NCBI GenBank assembly: GCA_902485915.1
Contig: CABTMH010000065.1
Span: 1-18,138 of the forward strand
Length of the DNA: 18,138 nucleotides
DNA from: an uncultured Oribacterium sp.
GTDB lineage: Bacteria; Bacillota; Clostridia; Lachnospirales; Lachnospiraceae
Reading direction: 5' to 3'
Below the pieces are notes generated by a model. It did no database searches. It worked only from the letters and a program-made list of their open reading frames with translations, and was not told the DNA's origin. The position numbers and the translations under genes are program-made. Every line of letters starts with the position of its first letter. The first letter of the stretch is position 1. This document shows, in pieces, positions 1-7,593 of the stretch.

Positions 1-376
1 GGTCGGCGCTGACCTTCGCCTTCACGTCGATCTGCGGCAGCTCTTCCTTGATGTTTTTAAGGCCGAAGGAGATGTTCTGATACACGGTCATGTTCGGCCA
101 TAGTGCATAGTTCTGGAAGAGGAAGCCGACCTTTCGCTTGTTGGCCGGAACATTGATGCCCTTATCCGAATCGAAGACGACGCGGTCACCGATTCGGATC
201 TGTCCTTCGGTCGGCGTCTCGAGGCCCGCGATCATACGGAGGATGGTGGTTTTTCCACAGCCGGAAGGGCCCAGCAGCGTGACGAAGGCGTTATCCGGGA
301 TATCGAGACTGAGGTCATCGACACCGAAATAGTTTTTCCAGCGCTTGGTGATGTGTGTTAATGTGATGGACGGCAT
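1..376 (-). CDS. ABC transporter ATP-binding protein, Fe(III)/AfuC type (3' part beyond window)
   Basis: This is the nucleotide-binding subunit that powers the importer encoded just upstream. Only the first 125 residues are inside the window; the gene runs off the left edge. Seen: Walker A GPSGCGKTT at residues 36-44, the stretch RMIAGLETPTEG after it, and a Q-loop FLFQNYALWPNMTV with Q88. These are typical of the FbpC/AfuC/PotA branch. The ABC signature, Walker B and any C-terminal TOBE domain lie outside. The ATG at 376 is preceded by a clean AGGAGG ribosome site, and it starts 2 bp after the permease stop, so the two are surely co-transcribed and probably translationally coupled. Substrate is not determined by this subunit. 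Confidence 0.93.
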   Translation of the reverse strand, partial: MPSITLTHITKRWKNYFGVDDLSLDIPDNAFVTLLGPSGCGKTTILRMIAGLETPTEGQIRIGDRVVFDSDKGINVPANKRKVGFLFQNYALWPNMTVYQNISFGLKNIKEELPQIDVKAKVSAD

Positions 377-378
377 AC

Positions 379-2208
379 TTAACCTCCTATTCCGTTATCA
401 AGGCTTGCTCCCGTCAGGATATTGACGAGGGTGTTAAACAGAAGAATCGTCATGATGAGGATCAGGTTGATCGCGCTGGAGAAGGCGTACAGACCCATCT
501 CATCGAAGTAATCCAGTGTCGTGGAGAGGATGAAGCCCTGGGTGCAGAGAAGCAGGAACAGGGACAGCTCACGAAGGCAGGTCATGAACGGCAGGGTATA
601 GCCGCTGATGATGGAGCTCTTCTGAATTGGGATGATGATGTTCAGCATCCGCTTATGCCACGGGATATCCTGTATGATGGCGGCCTCTTCGATCTCGCCG
701 GAAAGCTGCAGCATCGAGTTCAGAGAGTTTCTGGAGGCGAACGGGATGTACTTGACGACACCCGCGATGATCAGCAGGGTGTAGGTGTTGAACAGGTTCA
801 CATGCTGATTACTGAAAAGGATGAAGAACGCAGCGCCGACCGCGATGGATGGCATCAGATACGGCAGGAAGGCGACGTTGTTCACGTAGTTCGCCCACTT
901 CGAACGACGGTTCTTCGATACGGCGTAGCCGATCAGGGTGCCGATCGTACCGGCGATGAGTGCGCAAACGATGGCGAGGAACAGGGTACCCTTGAAGGCG
1001 TGCCAGATGGTCGGATTATAGAGGATACCGTGCTGGCCATACATACCGTTCTCGCTGACATTTTCATGTGTCAGCCACCACTTCGTGGTGAGGTTCGAGG
1101 TATCGTGCGTGTACAGGAAGCTGTAATCGCCCGGGTTCGGCAGGAAGGTCTCCAGCGCGAAGAGAAGGATCGGCCAGATGGAGGTGAAGAAGGTCAGCAG
1201 GATGAAGACCACGCCCATGATGTACTTTCCGGCTTTTCCGAGGTTGATCTTACTGAGCTGTCCGGACTTGCCGGTGACGGTTGTGTAGTTCGCGCGACCG
1301 GTGACGGAGGTCTGGTTCAGTCCGAGGATCAGGACGCCGAAGAGCATCATGATGATGGCGAGGATGCTGGCTTCACCGGTGTACTTCGAGTTCAGCGAGA
1401 TGTACTTCGTCGACAGCGTCGTGAGGCCGAGGTAATGCGGTACCGGATAGGAGCCCATCGCGGATCCGAAGACGAGCAGGATCGTACTGAGGATCGCCGG
1501 CCGGATCATCGGCAGCGTCACGCGCAGCATGATCTTCCACTTCGGGGTATCGAGGATGGTCGCGGCTTCCTCGAGGTTCGCATCCATGTTTTTAAAGATG
1601 CCGCCGATCAGGATGTAGGCGAACGGTGCATAGTGAAGACCGAGCACCATGGCACTCGGGAAAGCGCCGAGGCAGAACCACTTCGGCATACAGATGCCGA
1701 ACAGCGATGCGAGGAGGCCATCAGACGTACCGCAGACAGCATTGGAATTAAACATATGCTGCCATACGACGGCGAGGGTCCACTGTGGCATGATGTACGG
1801 AAAAATGAAAATCGAGCTTAAATACTTTTTGAAGCGCATGTTGGTTCTCGTCACCAGGAAGGCGAAAAAACCACCATACAGGATGGAAATCACACAGGTC
1901 ATGACCGAGAGAATCACGGTGTTCATGAGTGGTTTCCAGAGATTCGTCTTTGCAAGACGGCTCGTAAAAAGATCGACATAGTTCACGACGCTGTAGCCGG
2001 AGGTCTTTCCGGTGAGATGTGCGTCGATGGTACCCGGATGGATCTGGAAGGTGTCACGGACGATGGCGATGATCGGGGCCACCGTACTGAAGGTGAGCAC
2101 GATACCGAAGACGAGCAGGATGATGTTCTGCGGCTTCGAAAAGAAGGTGACGATCTTATTACGGAGTATGGCTTTCGTATCACGTGTACCGGATGCAGTC
2201 GTTTCCAT
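379..2208 (-). CDS. ABC transporter permease, fused two-domain Fe(III)/AfuB type
   Basis: This is a 609-residue inner-membrane permease made of two tandem BPD_transp_1 domains, so a single chain supplies both halves of the translocation pore, as in FbpB, AfuB and ThiP. Seen: many hydrophobic segments and two cytoplasmic EAA loops that dock the ATPase, NLEEAATILD at about residue 211 and EIEEAAIIQD at about 505. A soluble loop of roughly 70 residues lies between the first two membrane segments of the second half. The ATG at 2208 has GGAGG 9 nt upstream. It lies between the binding-protein gene (81-bp gap with a stable hairpin) and the ATPase gene (2-bp gap). Family assignment is secure; the substrate (iron, phosphorylated sugar, phosphonate or other) is open. 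Confidence 0.92.
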   Translation of the reverse strand: METTASGTRDTKAILRNKIVTFFSKPQNIILLVFGIVLTFSTVAPIIAIVRDTFQIHPGTIDAHLTGKTSGYSVVNYVDLFTSRLAKTNLWKPLMNTVILSVMTCVISILYGGFFAFLVTRTNMRFKKYLSSIFIFPYIMPQWTLAVVWQHMFNSNAVCGTSDGLLASLFGICMPKWFCLGAFPSAMVLGLHYAPFAYILIGGIFKNMDANLEEAATILDTPKWKIMLRVTLPMIRPAILSTILLVFGSAMGSYPVPHYLGLTTLSTKYISLNSKYTGEASILAIIMMLFGVLILGLNQTSVTGRANYTTVTGKSGQLSKINLGKAGKYIMGVVFILLTFFTSIWPILLFALETFLPNPGDYSFLYTHDTSNLTTKWWLTHENVSENGMYGQHGILYNPTIWHAFKGTLFLAIVCALIAGTIGTLIGYAVSKNRRSKWANYVNNVAFLPYLMPSIAVGAAFFILFSNQHVNLFNTYTLLIIAGVVKYIPFASRNSLNSMLQLSGEIEEAAIIQDIPWHKRMLNIIIPIQKSSIISGYTLPFMTCLRELSLFLLLCTQGFILSTTLDYFDEMGLYAFSSAINLILIMTILLFNTLVNILTGASLDNGIGG

Positions 2209-2234
2209 GGATGAATTCCTCCGTTCTTAAAATC

Positions 2235-2263
2235 CGACCGGGGAGTCATGAGCTCCCCGGCCG
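2235..2263 (-). promoter_or_regulatory. intercistronic hairpin between binding-protein and permease genes
   Basis: Perfect 8-bp arms CCGGGGAG/CTCCCCGG (2238-2260) around a 7-nt loop, extended by two more pairs past one mismatch. On the minus strand it is followed by a weak T-rich stretch (GGATTTTAAG), not a strong U tract. Such hairpins after the binding-protein gene of ABC operons usually give partial termination or protect the upstream mRNA, so that binding protein exceeds permease. That role is inferred here. Confidence 0.65.
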
Positions 2264-2289
2264 AAAAATCAGTTCATATACTGCGTTGA

Positions 2290-3720
2290 TTACTGCGCGT
2301 CTGCGTACTTGGTCAGGGTCTCGATCCAGCTGCCGACACCGAAGGCAGCGTCTGCGCAGTACTCCGGATCCTCGAGTACGAGCTCGCCGGTGGTGGTCCA
2401 CCAGTCATAACCACGGTCGTCCTTTGCAGGGAACGCATCTTCACCGGCGTCGTTATAGCCGCCCTTTGCGTGGTTATAGGTCGCTTCGATCTGCTCTGCA
2501 ACCTTCGGGTTCGAGCTGTAACCGCCCATGTCCTTGCCCCATGCACTGAAGCCATCCTCTGTACATGTCATGTAGGATATAAATGCACATGCGGTCCATG
2601 GAAGCGGGCTGTTCTTCGTCAGGAAGAGGTAGTGGTTGTAGCCGTAGCCGCCGATGCCCTTATAGCCATCCTGGTATGCAGCTACCTTGATGTTGTTGAC
2701 GGAAACCGTTGCGGATTCCTCTACGGAACGAAGCTTCGAGTAAACGAGGAGACCGGACTGATCCTTCGCGGACTTGTCCACGAGGGTGTTGCAGATCGGG
2801 CCATCATCGGTCTGTGCGTTATAATTCTCTACCCAGAGCTTGATCCATGCGAGGGCGTACTTGCCGTTCTCACCGAGACCGAAATCATCTGCATCCGAAG
2901 CCACTTCCTGGATGGTCGGGTCGAAGTAAGCCTTATGCTCATCATCGAGTGCATCGTAGGCATCCTTCAGCATGCCGGCGTACTTATCCTCGGTCAGCAT
3001 GTACAGGAAGTTCTTTCCGACGAGTTCGGAATCGATGTCCATGTACAGCGGGTGCTGATCCTTATAAATGAAATCCCAGCAGTTCTTAAACTCAGCGGAG
3101 CCGGTCGAGTTATACATAAAGACCTTATTCAGGGTCTGCAGTGGCAGGTAGCCGCTGTATGCATCGGCGGTGGTGCCGTTGGCCTCTGCCCACTCCTTCG
3201 GGATGAAGGTCTTCAGAATATCGGTATCGACCATCTTACTCTTGATCTGGTTACCATCCTGGATGAGGGTCATCGCGAAGGTGCCGCTGTCCTTCAGAGA
3301 ATCTGCGGTGAGCTGCTCGAAGATCTTATTATTCTTCGGCTGCTGCCACTCGAACTCCATGTTGTAATTCGGATCGATGGTCTGCAGATAAGCGATAAAC
3401 AGTGGAAGTGCAGACTTACCACGGGAGGAGTTACCTACGCCGTAGAAGGTCTTACCATTTGACTCTTCGATGGCCTTCTTTGCGAGCTCCTCCATGGTCA
3501 TCCCTTCGGCTTCCTGGATGATGGCATCGATACCGGTGAGGTTCTCTTCCTTCGGAGCCTCGGTCTCCACCGGCTGTGCTGCCTGGGTCTCTGCCGACTT
3601 CTCCGCGGCAGCGGCTGCCGTGGTGGCTGCGCTGTCGTTCGATGAAGATCCGCATGCGGCCAGCATGGACACGGCCATCGATGCAGTCAGCAGTAACGAG
3701 ATGAGTTTACGTTTTCTCAT
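2290..3720 (-). CDS. ABC transporter substrate-binding lipoprotein, extracellular solute-binding family (long form)
   Basis: A 476-residue lipoprotein that should capture the ligand outside the membrane for the permease and ATPase encoded downstream. Seen: signal peptide with basic MRKRK start, hydrophobic core and lipobox LAAC with Cys23. A low-complexity Ala/Glu/Thr/Pro linker of about 35 residues follows, then the binding domain with stretches such as KTFYGVGNSSRG and TGSAEFKNCWDFIYKD. It is much longer than the usual 330-350 residues of FbpA/AfuA proteins. The N-terminal half has aromatic- and Asn-rich segments, and the tail ends WIETLTKYADAQ. The ATG at 3720 has GGGAGG upstream. It heads the transporter operon behind its own control region. 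Role is secure from context; ligand unknown. Confidence 0.88.
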   Translation of the reverse strand: MRKRKLISLLLTASMAVSMLAACGSSSNDSAATTAAAAAEKSAETQAAQPVETEAPKEENLTGIDAIIQEAEGMTMEELAKKAIEESNGKTFYGVGNSSRGKSALPLFIAYLQTIDPNYNMEFEWQQPKNNKIFEQLTADSLKDSGTFAMTLIQDGNQIKSKMVDTDILKTFIPKEWAEANGTTADAYSGYLPLQTLNKVFMYNSTGSAEFKNCWDFIYKDQHPLYMDIDSELVGKNFLYMLTEDKYAGMLKDAYDALDDEHKAYFDPTIQEVASDADDFGLGENGKYALAWIKLWVENYNAQTDDGPICNTLVDKSAKDQSGLLVYSKLRSVEESATVSVNNIKVAAYQDGYKGIGGYGYNHYLFLTKNSPLPWTACAFISYMTCTEDGFSAWGKDMGGYSSNPKVAEQIEATYNHAKGGYNDAGEDAFPAKDDRGYDWWTTTGELVLEDPEYCADAAFGVGSWIETLTKYADAQ

Positions 3721-3793
3721 AAATGTGCCTCCCTTATGGTTTCACGATCGGCTCTCCATCTTTTCTGAAGAGCTTTCTTTACTTGATGCGTCT

Positions 3794-3822
3794 AGTATAG
3801 AAATTTTTTCGCAAAACAAAAA
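3794..3822 (-). promoter_or_regulatory. candidate promoter of the transporter operon
   Basis: On the minus strand a good -10 TATACT (3799-3794) is preceded at 17 bp by a poor -35 TTTTTG (3822-3817), followed by a leader of about 65 nt to the binding-protein ATG. A weak -35 beside palindromes just upstream is what one expects of an activator-dependent promoter. This is a motif call by eye, not a mapped start. Confidence 0.4.
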
Positions 3823-3883
3823 CGCGGTAAAAATGATATTTTGATGGTCATTTCTGACATCTTTTTATCATTCATCCGCGTTT
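3820..3883. promoter_or_regulatory. 64-bp imperfect palindrome upstream of the transporter promoter
   Basis: Outer arms AAACGCGG (3820-3827) and CCGCGTTT (3876-3883) are perfect. Inside them are ATGAT/ATCAT and GATG/CATC pairs, and a central TCA-TTTC-TGA. The element abuts the candidate -35 of the binding-protein promoter. It could be the binding region for the AraC-type regulator encoded next door, although that family more often binds direct repeats, or a site for another dimeric regulator. Confidence 0.5.
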
Positions 3884-3885
3884 GC

Positions 3886-3902
3886 ATGTGCAGTATGCAC
3901 AT
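3886..3902. promoter_or_regulatory. perfect inverted repeat ATGTGCA-N3-TGCACAT, candidate operator
   Basis: A perfect 7-bp inverted repeat with a 3-bp centre, 2 bp beyond the larger palindrome and about 90 bp upstream of the candidate transporter -10. Size and symmetry fit a dimeric transcription factor site. No regulator can be assigned. Confidence 0.45.
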
Positions 3903-3925
3903 ATTTCAGAGGCCTGGCTTCCTAT

Positions 3926-3956
3926 GGGACCGCCTGCGAGCGGTCTCGCCTTTTTT
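3926..3956 (+). terminator. terminator-like hairpin with U tract on the plus strand
   Basis: Stem GGGACCGC/GCGGTCTC (one G-T pair) around a 6-nt loop, followed by GCC and then six T on the plus strand; outer AGGC/GCCT pairing (3910-3913 with 3948-3951) is possible. No plus-strand gene lies upstream. On the minus strand there is no T run after the stem, so it is not a normal terminator for the response regulator gene. Confidence 0.45.
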
Positions 3957-3968
3957 ACACAGCCGCAC

Positions 3969-3989
3969 CGTACATCGCACGGATGTACG
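3969..3989 (-). promoter_or_regulatory. hairpin directly after the response regulator stop codon
   Basis: Perfect 8-bp arms CGTACATC/GATGTACG around GCACG, starting at the base next to the TAG stop of the regulator gene. There is no U tract. It may protect the 3' end of the sensor-operon mRNA or help end it together with the structures further downstream; inference only. Confidence 0.4.
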
Positions 3990-4748
3990 CTAGCTCTCCT
4001 GGTAATCCGACGGTGTCATCCCGGTCAGTTTTTTAAAGGTACTGGAGAAGTAGGCGATGTCGTGGTAGCCGACCATCTCGCAGACCTCATAGACCTTATA
4101 GCGCACATCCCGGAGGAGGCGCATCGCCGTCCGCATCCGATAGCAGGTGATATAGCTGTTGATGCTCTGCCCGGTGTCCTTCTTAAAGAGACGGCTGAGA
4201 TGCCCCTCCGATACGCCGATGGCTTCGGCGATGCGCGTGATGCTGATGGCATCCTCACTATAGTGATCCGAGATGTACGCGAGGGCACTCTGCACATAGC
4301 GATGCATCTCCGGGCCCGCTTCCTTCAGTGGCAGAAGCTCCGCGTCCTTCGGTGATGCCGTGCGCTGTCCGTGCAGGATCGCCTCCCCGAGGATCTTCTT
4401 TACGACCGCTTCGAGCTGCCCATCCTCGAAGGGCTTCAGCAGATAATCCGAGGCCTGCAGGCGCACGGCCTGCTGCGCATAGCTGAAGTCACTGTAGGCC
4501 GTGAGGAAGATGACCTTTACATCCAGTTTTTCTTCGCGAAGTGTCCGCACGAGCTCGATGCCGTCCATCTTCGGCATGCGGATATCCGTGACGATCAGCT
4601 CCGGATGCAGTGTACGCGCCAGCGTGAGGGCCTCCTCTCCGTTTTTCGCCTGTCCGACGACCTCGCAGCCGACACTTTTCCAGTCGGTCCCCTGCACGAT
4701 GCCCTCCCGGACGAACTTTTCGTCATCGACGACGAGTACAGGTATCAT
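3990..4748 (-). CDS. response regulator, YesN/HptR-like, receiver plus AraC-type DNA-binding domain
   Basis: A 252-residue cytoplasmic transcription factor. Seen: receiver domain (about 1-125) with acidic pair D8-D9, phosphoacceptor D55 in VTDIRMPKMDG, T83 and K105 in LLKPF; then an AraC-family helix-turn-helix domain (about 150-250) with ITRIAEAIGVSEGHLSRLF and the C-terminal signature YFSSTFKKLTGMTPSDY. The open frame extends 25 codons upstream, but ATG 4748 is preferred because GGAGG sits 6 nt before it and the receiver begins there. It lies 78 bp after the LytS-type kinase gene and is its obvious partner. Like HptR and YesN, it likely activates the nearby transporter operon; the candidate target is the palindromic region at 3794-3902. 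Confidence 0.92.
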   Translation of the reverse strand: MIPVLVVDDEKFVREGIVQGTDWKSVGCEVVGQAKNGEEALTLARTLHPELIVTDIRMPKMDGIELVRTLREEKLDVKVIFLTAYSDFSYAQQAVRLQASDYLLKPFEDGQLEAVVKKILGEAILHGQRTASPKDAELLPLKEAGPEMHRYVQSALAYISDHYSEDAISITRIAEAIGVSEGHLSRLFKKDTGQSINSYITCYRMRTAMRLLRDVRYKVYEVCEMVGYHDIAYFSSTFKKLTGMTPSDYQES

Positions 4749-4769
4749 GTTGCACCTCCATTTATCTGT

Positions 4770-4813
4770 TACTGTTCGTTCATCAACTGGATTCAGTCGA
4801 GGCCGGAACAGTA
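4770..4813 (-). repeat. inverted repeat in the kinase-regulator gap
   Basis: Perfect 8-bp arms TACTGTTC (4770-4777) and GAACAGTA (4806-4813) separated by 28 nt, filling most of the 78-bp gap between the kinase stop and the regulator start. It could be a weak intercistronic hairpin or a protein site. No promoter is evident in the gap. Confidence 0.35.
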
Positions 4814-4826
4814 CACACGTCAACAG

Positions 4827-6509
4827 TCAGCTTTCTTTCGTATACGGCAGGCGGAGAATGACATCCGTACCGCCCTCCGGTAGCCGTACGATATCGATGC
4901 CGTACTTCGGGCCATAGTTGAGACGGATGATCGAATCCACGTTCGCGAAACCGAGATGCCCGCTCAGCAGCTTCCCGTCATGCTTCTTCACCATCTCGAT
5001 GAAGGCATCCTCGATGCCGCAGCCGTTATCCATCACATGGACCTCGAGATCCTCTTCTACCCGGCGGGCGGTGACCTTCACGAGTCCATCCTCGACGCCT
5101 TCGAGGCCATGGATGATGGCGTTTTCGACGATCGGCTGCAGCATCAGCTTCGGCACCATGCAGGTCATCAGTTCCTCCGGTACCTCGATCTCGAAGCTGA
5201 AGGAGTCGTCGAAGCGCAGCTCCTGGATATTGCAGTAGCTTTCGAGGAGCTCGAGCTCCTCCTGCAGCGTTTCGAACTCCCGGCCTGAGATGCTTCGGCG
5301 GAGGATCTTCGCGAGATCCGAGCTGAGTGTGACGATTTCCGGCACCTGATGGGCCTTCGCCACCCACTTGATGGTGTCGAGTGTGTTATAAAGGAAGTGT
5401 GGATTCAGCTGTGCCTGCATCATCCGCATCTCCGTTTCGTTGAGACGCTTCTGCTGCTGCACCCGCTCTTCCATGTTCCGGCGGATCCGTACTGTCGTTT
5501 TATTGAAGCCATCCGCGAGCTGGCCGAGCTCGTCATCCCGTGGAAGCTCCACATGGGCGCTCAGATCTCCATGACGCAGGGCCCGCATGCCGTCGCTCAG
5601 CTTCTGAATCGGCTGGGCGAGGAAATTCGATACATAGCCGGACAGCATGAGGCTCCCGATGAGCACCAGTACCGTGATGATCAGCAGCATCATGAACATC
5701 ATACGGAAGATGTCCTCGCTGAGTGCCGGTGGCGTCATGTAGACGAGCGTCAGTCCCGTGTCTCCGACAGCGGTCGCATAGAGATTATCGGCGAATGTCT
5801 CATTCAGGCGTCGACCCTCCAGACGGTTCGTCCGAAAAAGCTGAAGGTTTGCCTCGGATGCGAGGTTTCCGCCGGCATAGATCGGCTCCCAGTAGGCGTT
5901 CAGCAGGAGGACGCCATCGTTACCGTTATAGCTCTCCTTCAATATACTTTCGAAATCGCTCTGATCGATCGTCACGATGACGTAGCCGGCGTTTGCATTG
6001 ATCTTCCGACCGATCTGAAGGCTTGTTTCGCGGGTATAGATGCCATCGTAGTTCAGGGCATAAGCCGTTTCCTCCGGCTGCTCCTCGAGACGGGCGATGA
6101 TGCCGAAATCGGACGGCAGGGTCTTCGATACAGTGCCGCGGTCCGTCGTGTAGATACGCTTCTCCCCGGCATAGATATCGACGGTCGAGAAGGAACGGAT
6201 CGCCTGTGTCTCTCGGTAGAGCGCCGCATAGATGTTCGAGGACGAGACCGTGCCCTGGGTCAATGCTTTCCTGATGTCAGTATCCTCTGCAATCTGCGCG
6301 ATGACCTCCTCGACAGAGCGGAAGTGCTCCTCCAGACGCTGCTCGATCAGCTGCTGCTTCGACAGATCCTGTGTGGTGAATTCCCTGTGGACGCGCGTTC
6401 GAAACATGCTGACGAGCAGCAGTCCGCTCAGTACGAGCGGGACGACGGAGATCAGTGTGAAGTAGAACATCAGCTGGCGACGGTAGGACTTGTTGATGTA
6501 CTCAAGCAT
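4827..6509 (-). CDS. sensor histidine kinase, LytS/YesM/HptS type
   Basis: A 560-residue membrane kinase that should phosphorylate the AraC-type regulator encoded after it. Seen: membrane helix about 13-36, an extracellular domain about 37-265 of Cache-like size, second helix about 267-292, HAMP about 293-345, His_kinase domain with phosphoacceptor H371 in LNPHFLYNTLD, and an ATPase domain with N463 and H467 in VENAIIHG and DNGCG at 494-498. ATG 6509 is preferred over an in-frame start 18 codons upstream because GGGAGG stands 8 nt before it and the membrane segment follows at once. Its start overlaps the end of the upstream lipoprotein gene by 8 bp (ATGCTTGA), implying translational coupling and a functional pair. 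Likely senses through that lipoprotein. Confidence 0.93.
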   Translation of the reverse strand: MLEYINKSYRRQLMFYFTLISVVPLVLSGLLLVSMFRTRVHREFTTQDLSKQQLIEQRLEEHFRSVEEVIAQIAEDTDIRKALTQGTVSSSNIYAALYRETQAIRSFSTVDIYAGEKRIYTTDRGTVSKTLPSDFGIIARLEEQPEETAYALNYDGIYTRETSLQIGRKINANAGYVIVTIDQSDFESILKESYNGNDGVLLLNAYWEPIYAGGNLASEANLQLFRTNRLEGRRLNETFADNLYATAVGDTGLTLVYMTPPALSEDIFRMMFMMLLIITVLVLIGSLMLSGYVSNFLAQPIQKLSDGMRALRHGDLSAHVELPRDDELGQLADGFNKTTVRIRRNMEERVQQQKRLNETEMRMMQAQLNPHFLYNTLDTIKWVAKAHQVPEIVTLSSDLAKILRRSISGREFETLQEELELLESYCNIQELRFDDSFSFEIEVPEELMTCMVPKLMLQPIVENAIIHGLEGVEDGLVKVTARRVEEDLEVHVMDNGCGIEDAFIEMVKKHDGKLLSGHLGFANVDSIIRLNYGPKYGIDIVRLPEGGTDVILRLPYTKES

Positions 6510-7554
6510 AACGTGCCTCCCAGATCTGCCAGAAATCCTGCAGCACCTTCGTCTGCCGTTCACTGGCTTCCTCGATATCGAAGGCGAGGATACGGAGCCC
6601 TACGGTCTTATCGTTCGTGGACAGGTCCGTACGGACCGAGCGCCGGAATAGCGGAGAAATCGTATAGCGCTGCACCGGATCACTCAGGATGAAGTCGATG
6701 AAGCGTTCGGCGTTTACCTGGTGCGGGGCGTTCTTCACGATGGCCGCGCCATCCGGAACCGCGGAGGTGCCCTCCGACGGATAGCAGATACCGACATCGC
6801 TGCCACGTGCGATCTCCTTCAGTGCACTCTCCTCGAGGGTGATGCCTACCAGCCGGTCACCGTTTGCGACCTCCGTAAGGACCTCTCCGGAGCCCTTCGC
6901 GAGATGCCCGTCGAGGTCATCACAGAACTTCGAGAGAAGCTCCTCCTCCGGAAGCTGTGTCGCATCCTTCATGGTTTCGAGTATCGTGTAGCTCGTGCCG
7001 GACATGGATGGATCCGCGAAGCTGATACTGCCCTTCCAGTTGCCGTCCAGGAAATCCTGCCAGCTGTGCGGTGCACTCTCCTGCTGCACGATCTTACTGT
7101 TATAGATAAACACGATCGGAAGCTCGGTGAATGGTGTCCAGTAGTGATCCGACGAGATATAGATCGGATCCAGCTTCGCTTCCAGCGGCGACTGATAGGG
7201 CTGAAAGCAGTCCTTATAGGCTTCCAGCATCTCGATGCCACCGCCGAACATGACGTCGACCTCATGCTTCGACGCGTGCTGCATATCCTGCAGCTCCTCG
7301 AGCAGCTCGGTCGTGCCACCCGCACGCACCTCGACCCAGATGCCCGTGGATTCCTCGAACTCCTGGATGATCGGACGGTAGACCTCGGCCTTATGTGCCG
7401 TGTAGATCGTCAGCTTCTGACCCTCGGGGATGTCGCTGAAATCTGGTGCCTCCTCTGTGCCGCTGCTCCCACAGGCACTGAGCGCAGAGAGTATAAGTGT
7501 GCCGGTTAAAAGCAGACCGGTGCAGATGTTCCGTCGTTTGTGCATCTTTAACAT
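6502..7554 (-). CDS. solute-binding lipoprotein of a three-component sensor (HptA/PgtC-like)
   Basis: A 350-residue lipoprotein of the Fe(III)/AfuA-type binding family. Seen: signal peptide with lipobox LSAC (Cys28), then a mature domain beginning after SSGTEEAPDF, with KLTIYTAHKAEVYRPII and later PHSWQDFLDGNWKGSI and DPSMSGTSYTILETM, which are family-like blocks. No permease or ATPase gene is beside it; it overlaps the sensor kinase gene by 8 bp instead. This is the layout of HptA-HptS-HptR and PgtC-PgtB-PgtA, so it more likely presents ligand to the kinase than to a transporter. Start: GTG at 7569 is possible, but ATG 7554 has GGAAG 8 nt upstream and gives a normal signal peptide. It lies just downstream of the tRNA-Pro terminator. 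Confidence 0.88.
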   Translation of the reverse strand: MLKMHKRRNICTGLLLTGTLILSALSACGSSGTEEAPDFSDIPEGQKLTIYTAHKAEVYRPIIQEFEESTGIWVEVRAGGTTELLEELQDMQHASKHEVDVMFGGGIEMLEAYKDCFQPYQSPLEAKLDPIYISSDHYWTPFTELPIVFIYNSKIVQQESAPHSWQDFLDGNWKGSISFADPSMSGTSYTILETMKDATQLPEEELLSKFCDDLDGHLAKGSGEVLTEVANGDRLVGITLEESALKEIARGSDVGICYPSEGTSAVPDGAAIVKNAPHQVNAERFIDFILSDPVQRYTISPLFRRSVRTDLSTNDKTVGLRILAFDIEEASERQTKVLQDFWQIWEARYA

Positions 7555-7578
7555 GATCTTCACTTCCACTTTCTGATG

Positions 7579-7592
7579 ATTATATTATTATA
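7579..7592 (-). promoter_or_regulatory. candidate -10 elements for the sensor operon
   Basis: Two TATAAT hexamers (7592-7587 and 7584-7579, minus strand) lie directly after the U tract of the tRNA terminator and about 25-35 nt upstream of the lipoprotein ATG. Neither has a recognisable -35 at 16-18 bp, because that position falls in the terminator stem. Activator-dependent or weak start, or chance in an AT-rich stretch. Confidence 0.35.
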
Positions 7593-7593
7593 C

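Noticed and set aside
655..1821. 388-codon plus-strand open frame inside the permease gene
   Set aside because: It is antisense to a clear permease, has a highly charged composition without a domain, and is a product of codon bias on the other strand.
2470..3462. 330-codon plus-strand open frame opposite the binding-protein gene
   Set aside because: It is antisense to a well-supported lipoprotein and has no ribosome site or recognisable domain.
1..3720. firm assignment as an iron(III) importer
   Set aside because: The permease and ATPase family is shared by iron, thiamine, phosphonate and sugar-phosphate importers, and the neighbouring sensor genes point elsewhere; no Fur-like box was recognised at the promoter.
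4749..4823. 25-codon N-terminal extension of the AraC-type regulator
   Set aside because: The extension covers the intergenic repeat and the ribosome site; the receiver domain begins exactly at the ATG at 4748.
5349..6692. 447-codon plus-strand open frame opposite the kinase and lipoprotein genes
   Set aside because: It spans two real minus-strand genes and has no family features; it is a shadow frame.
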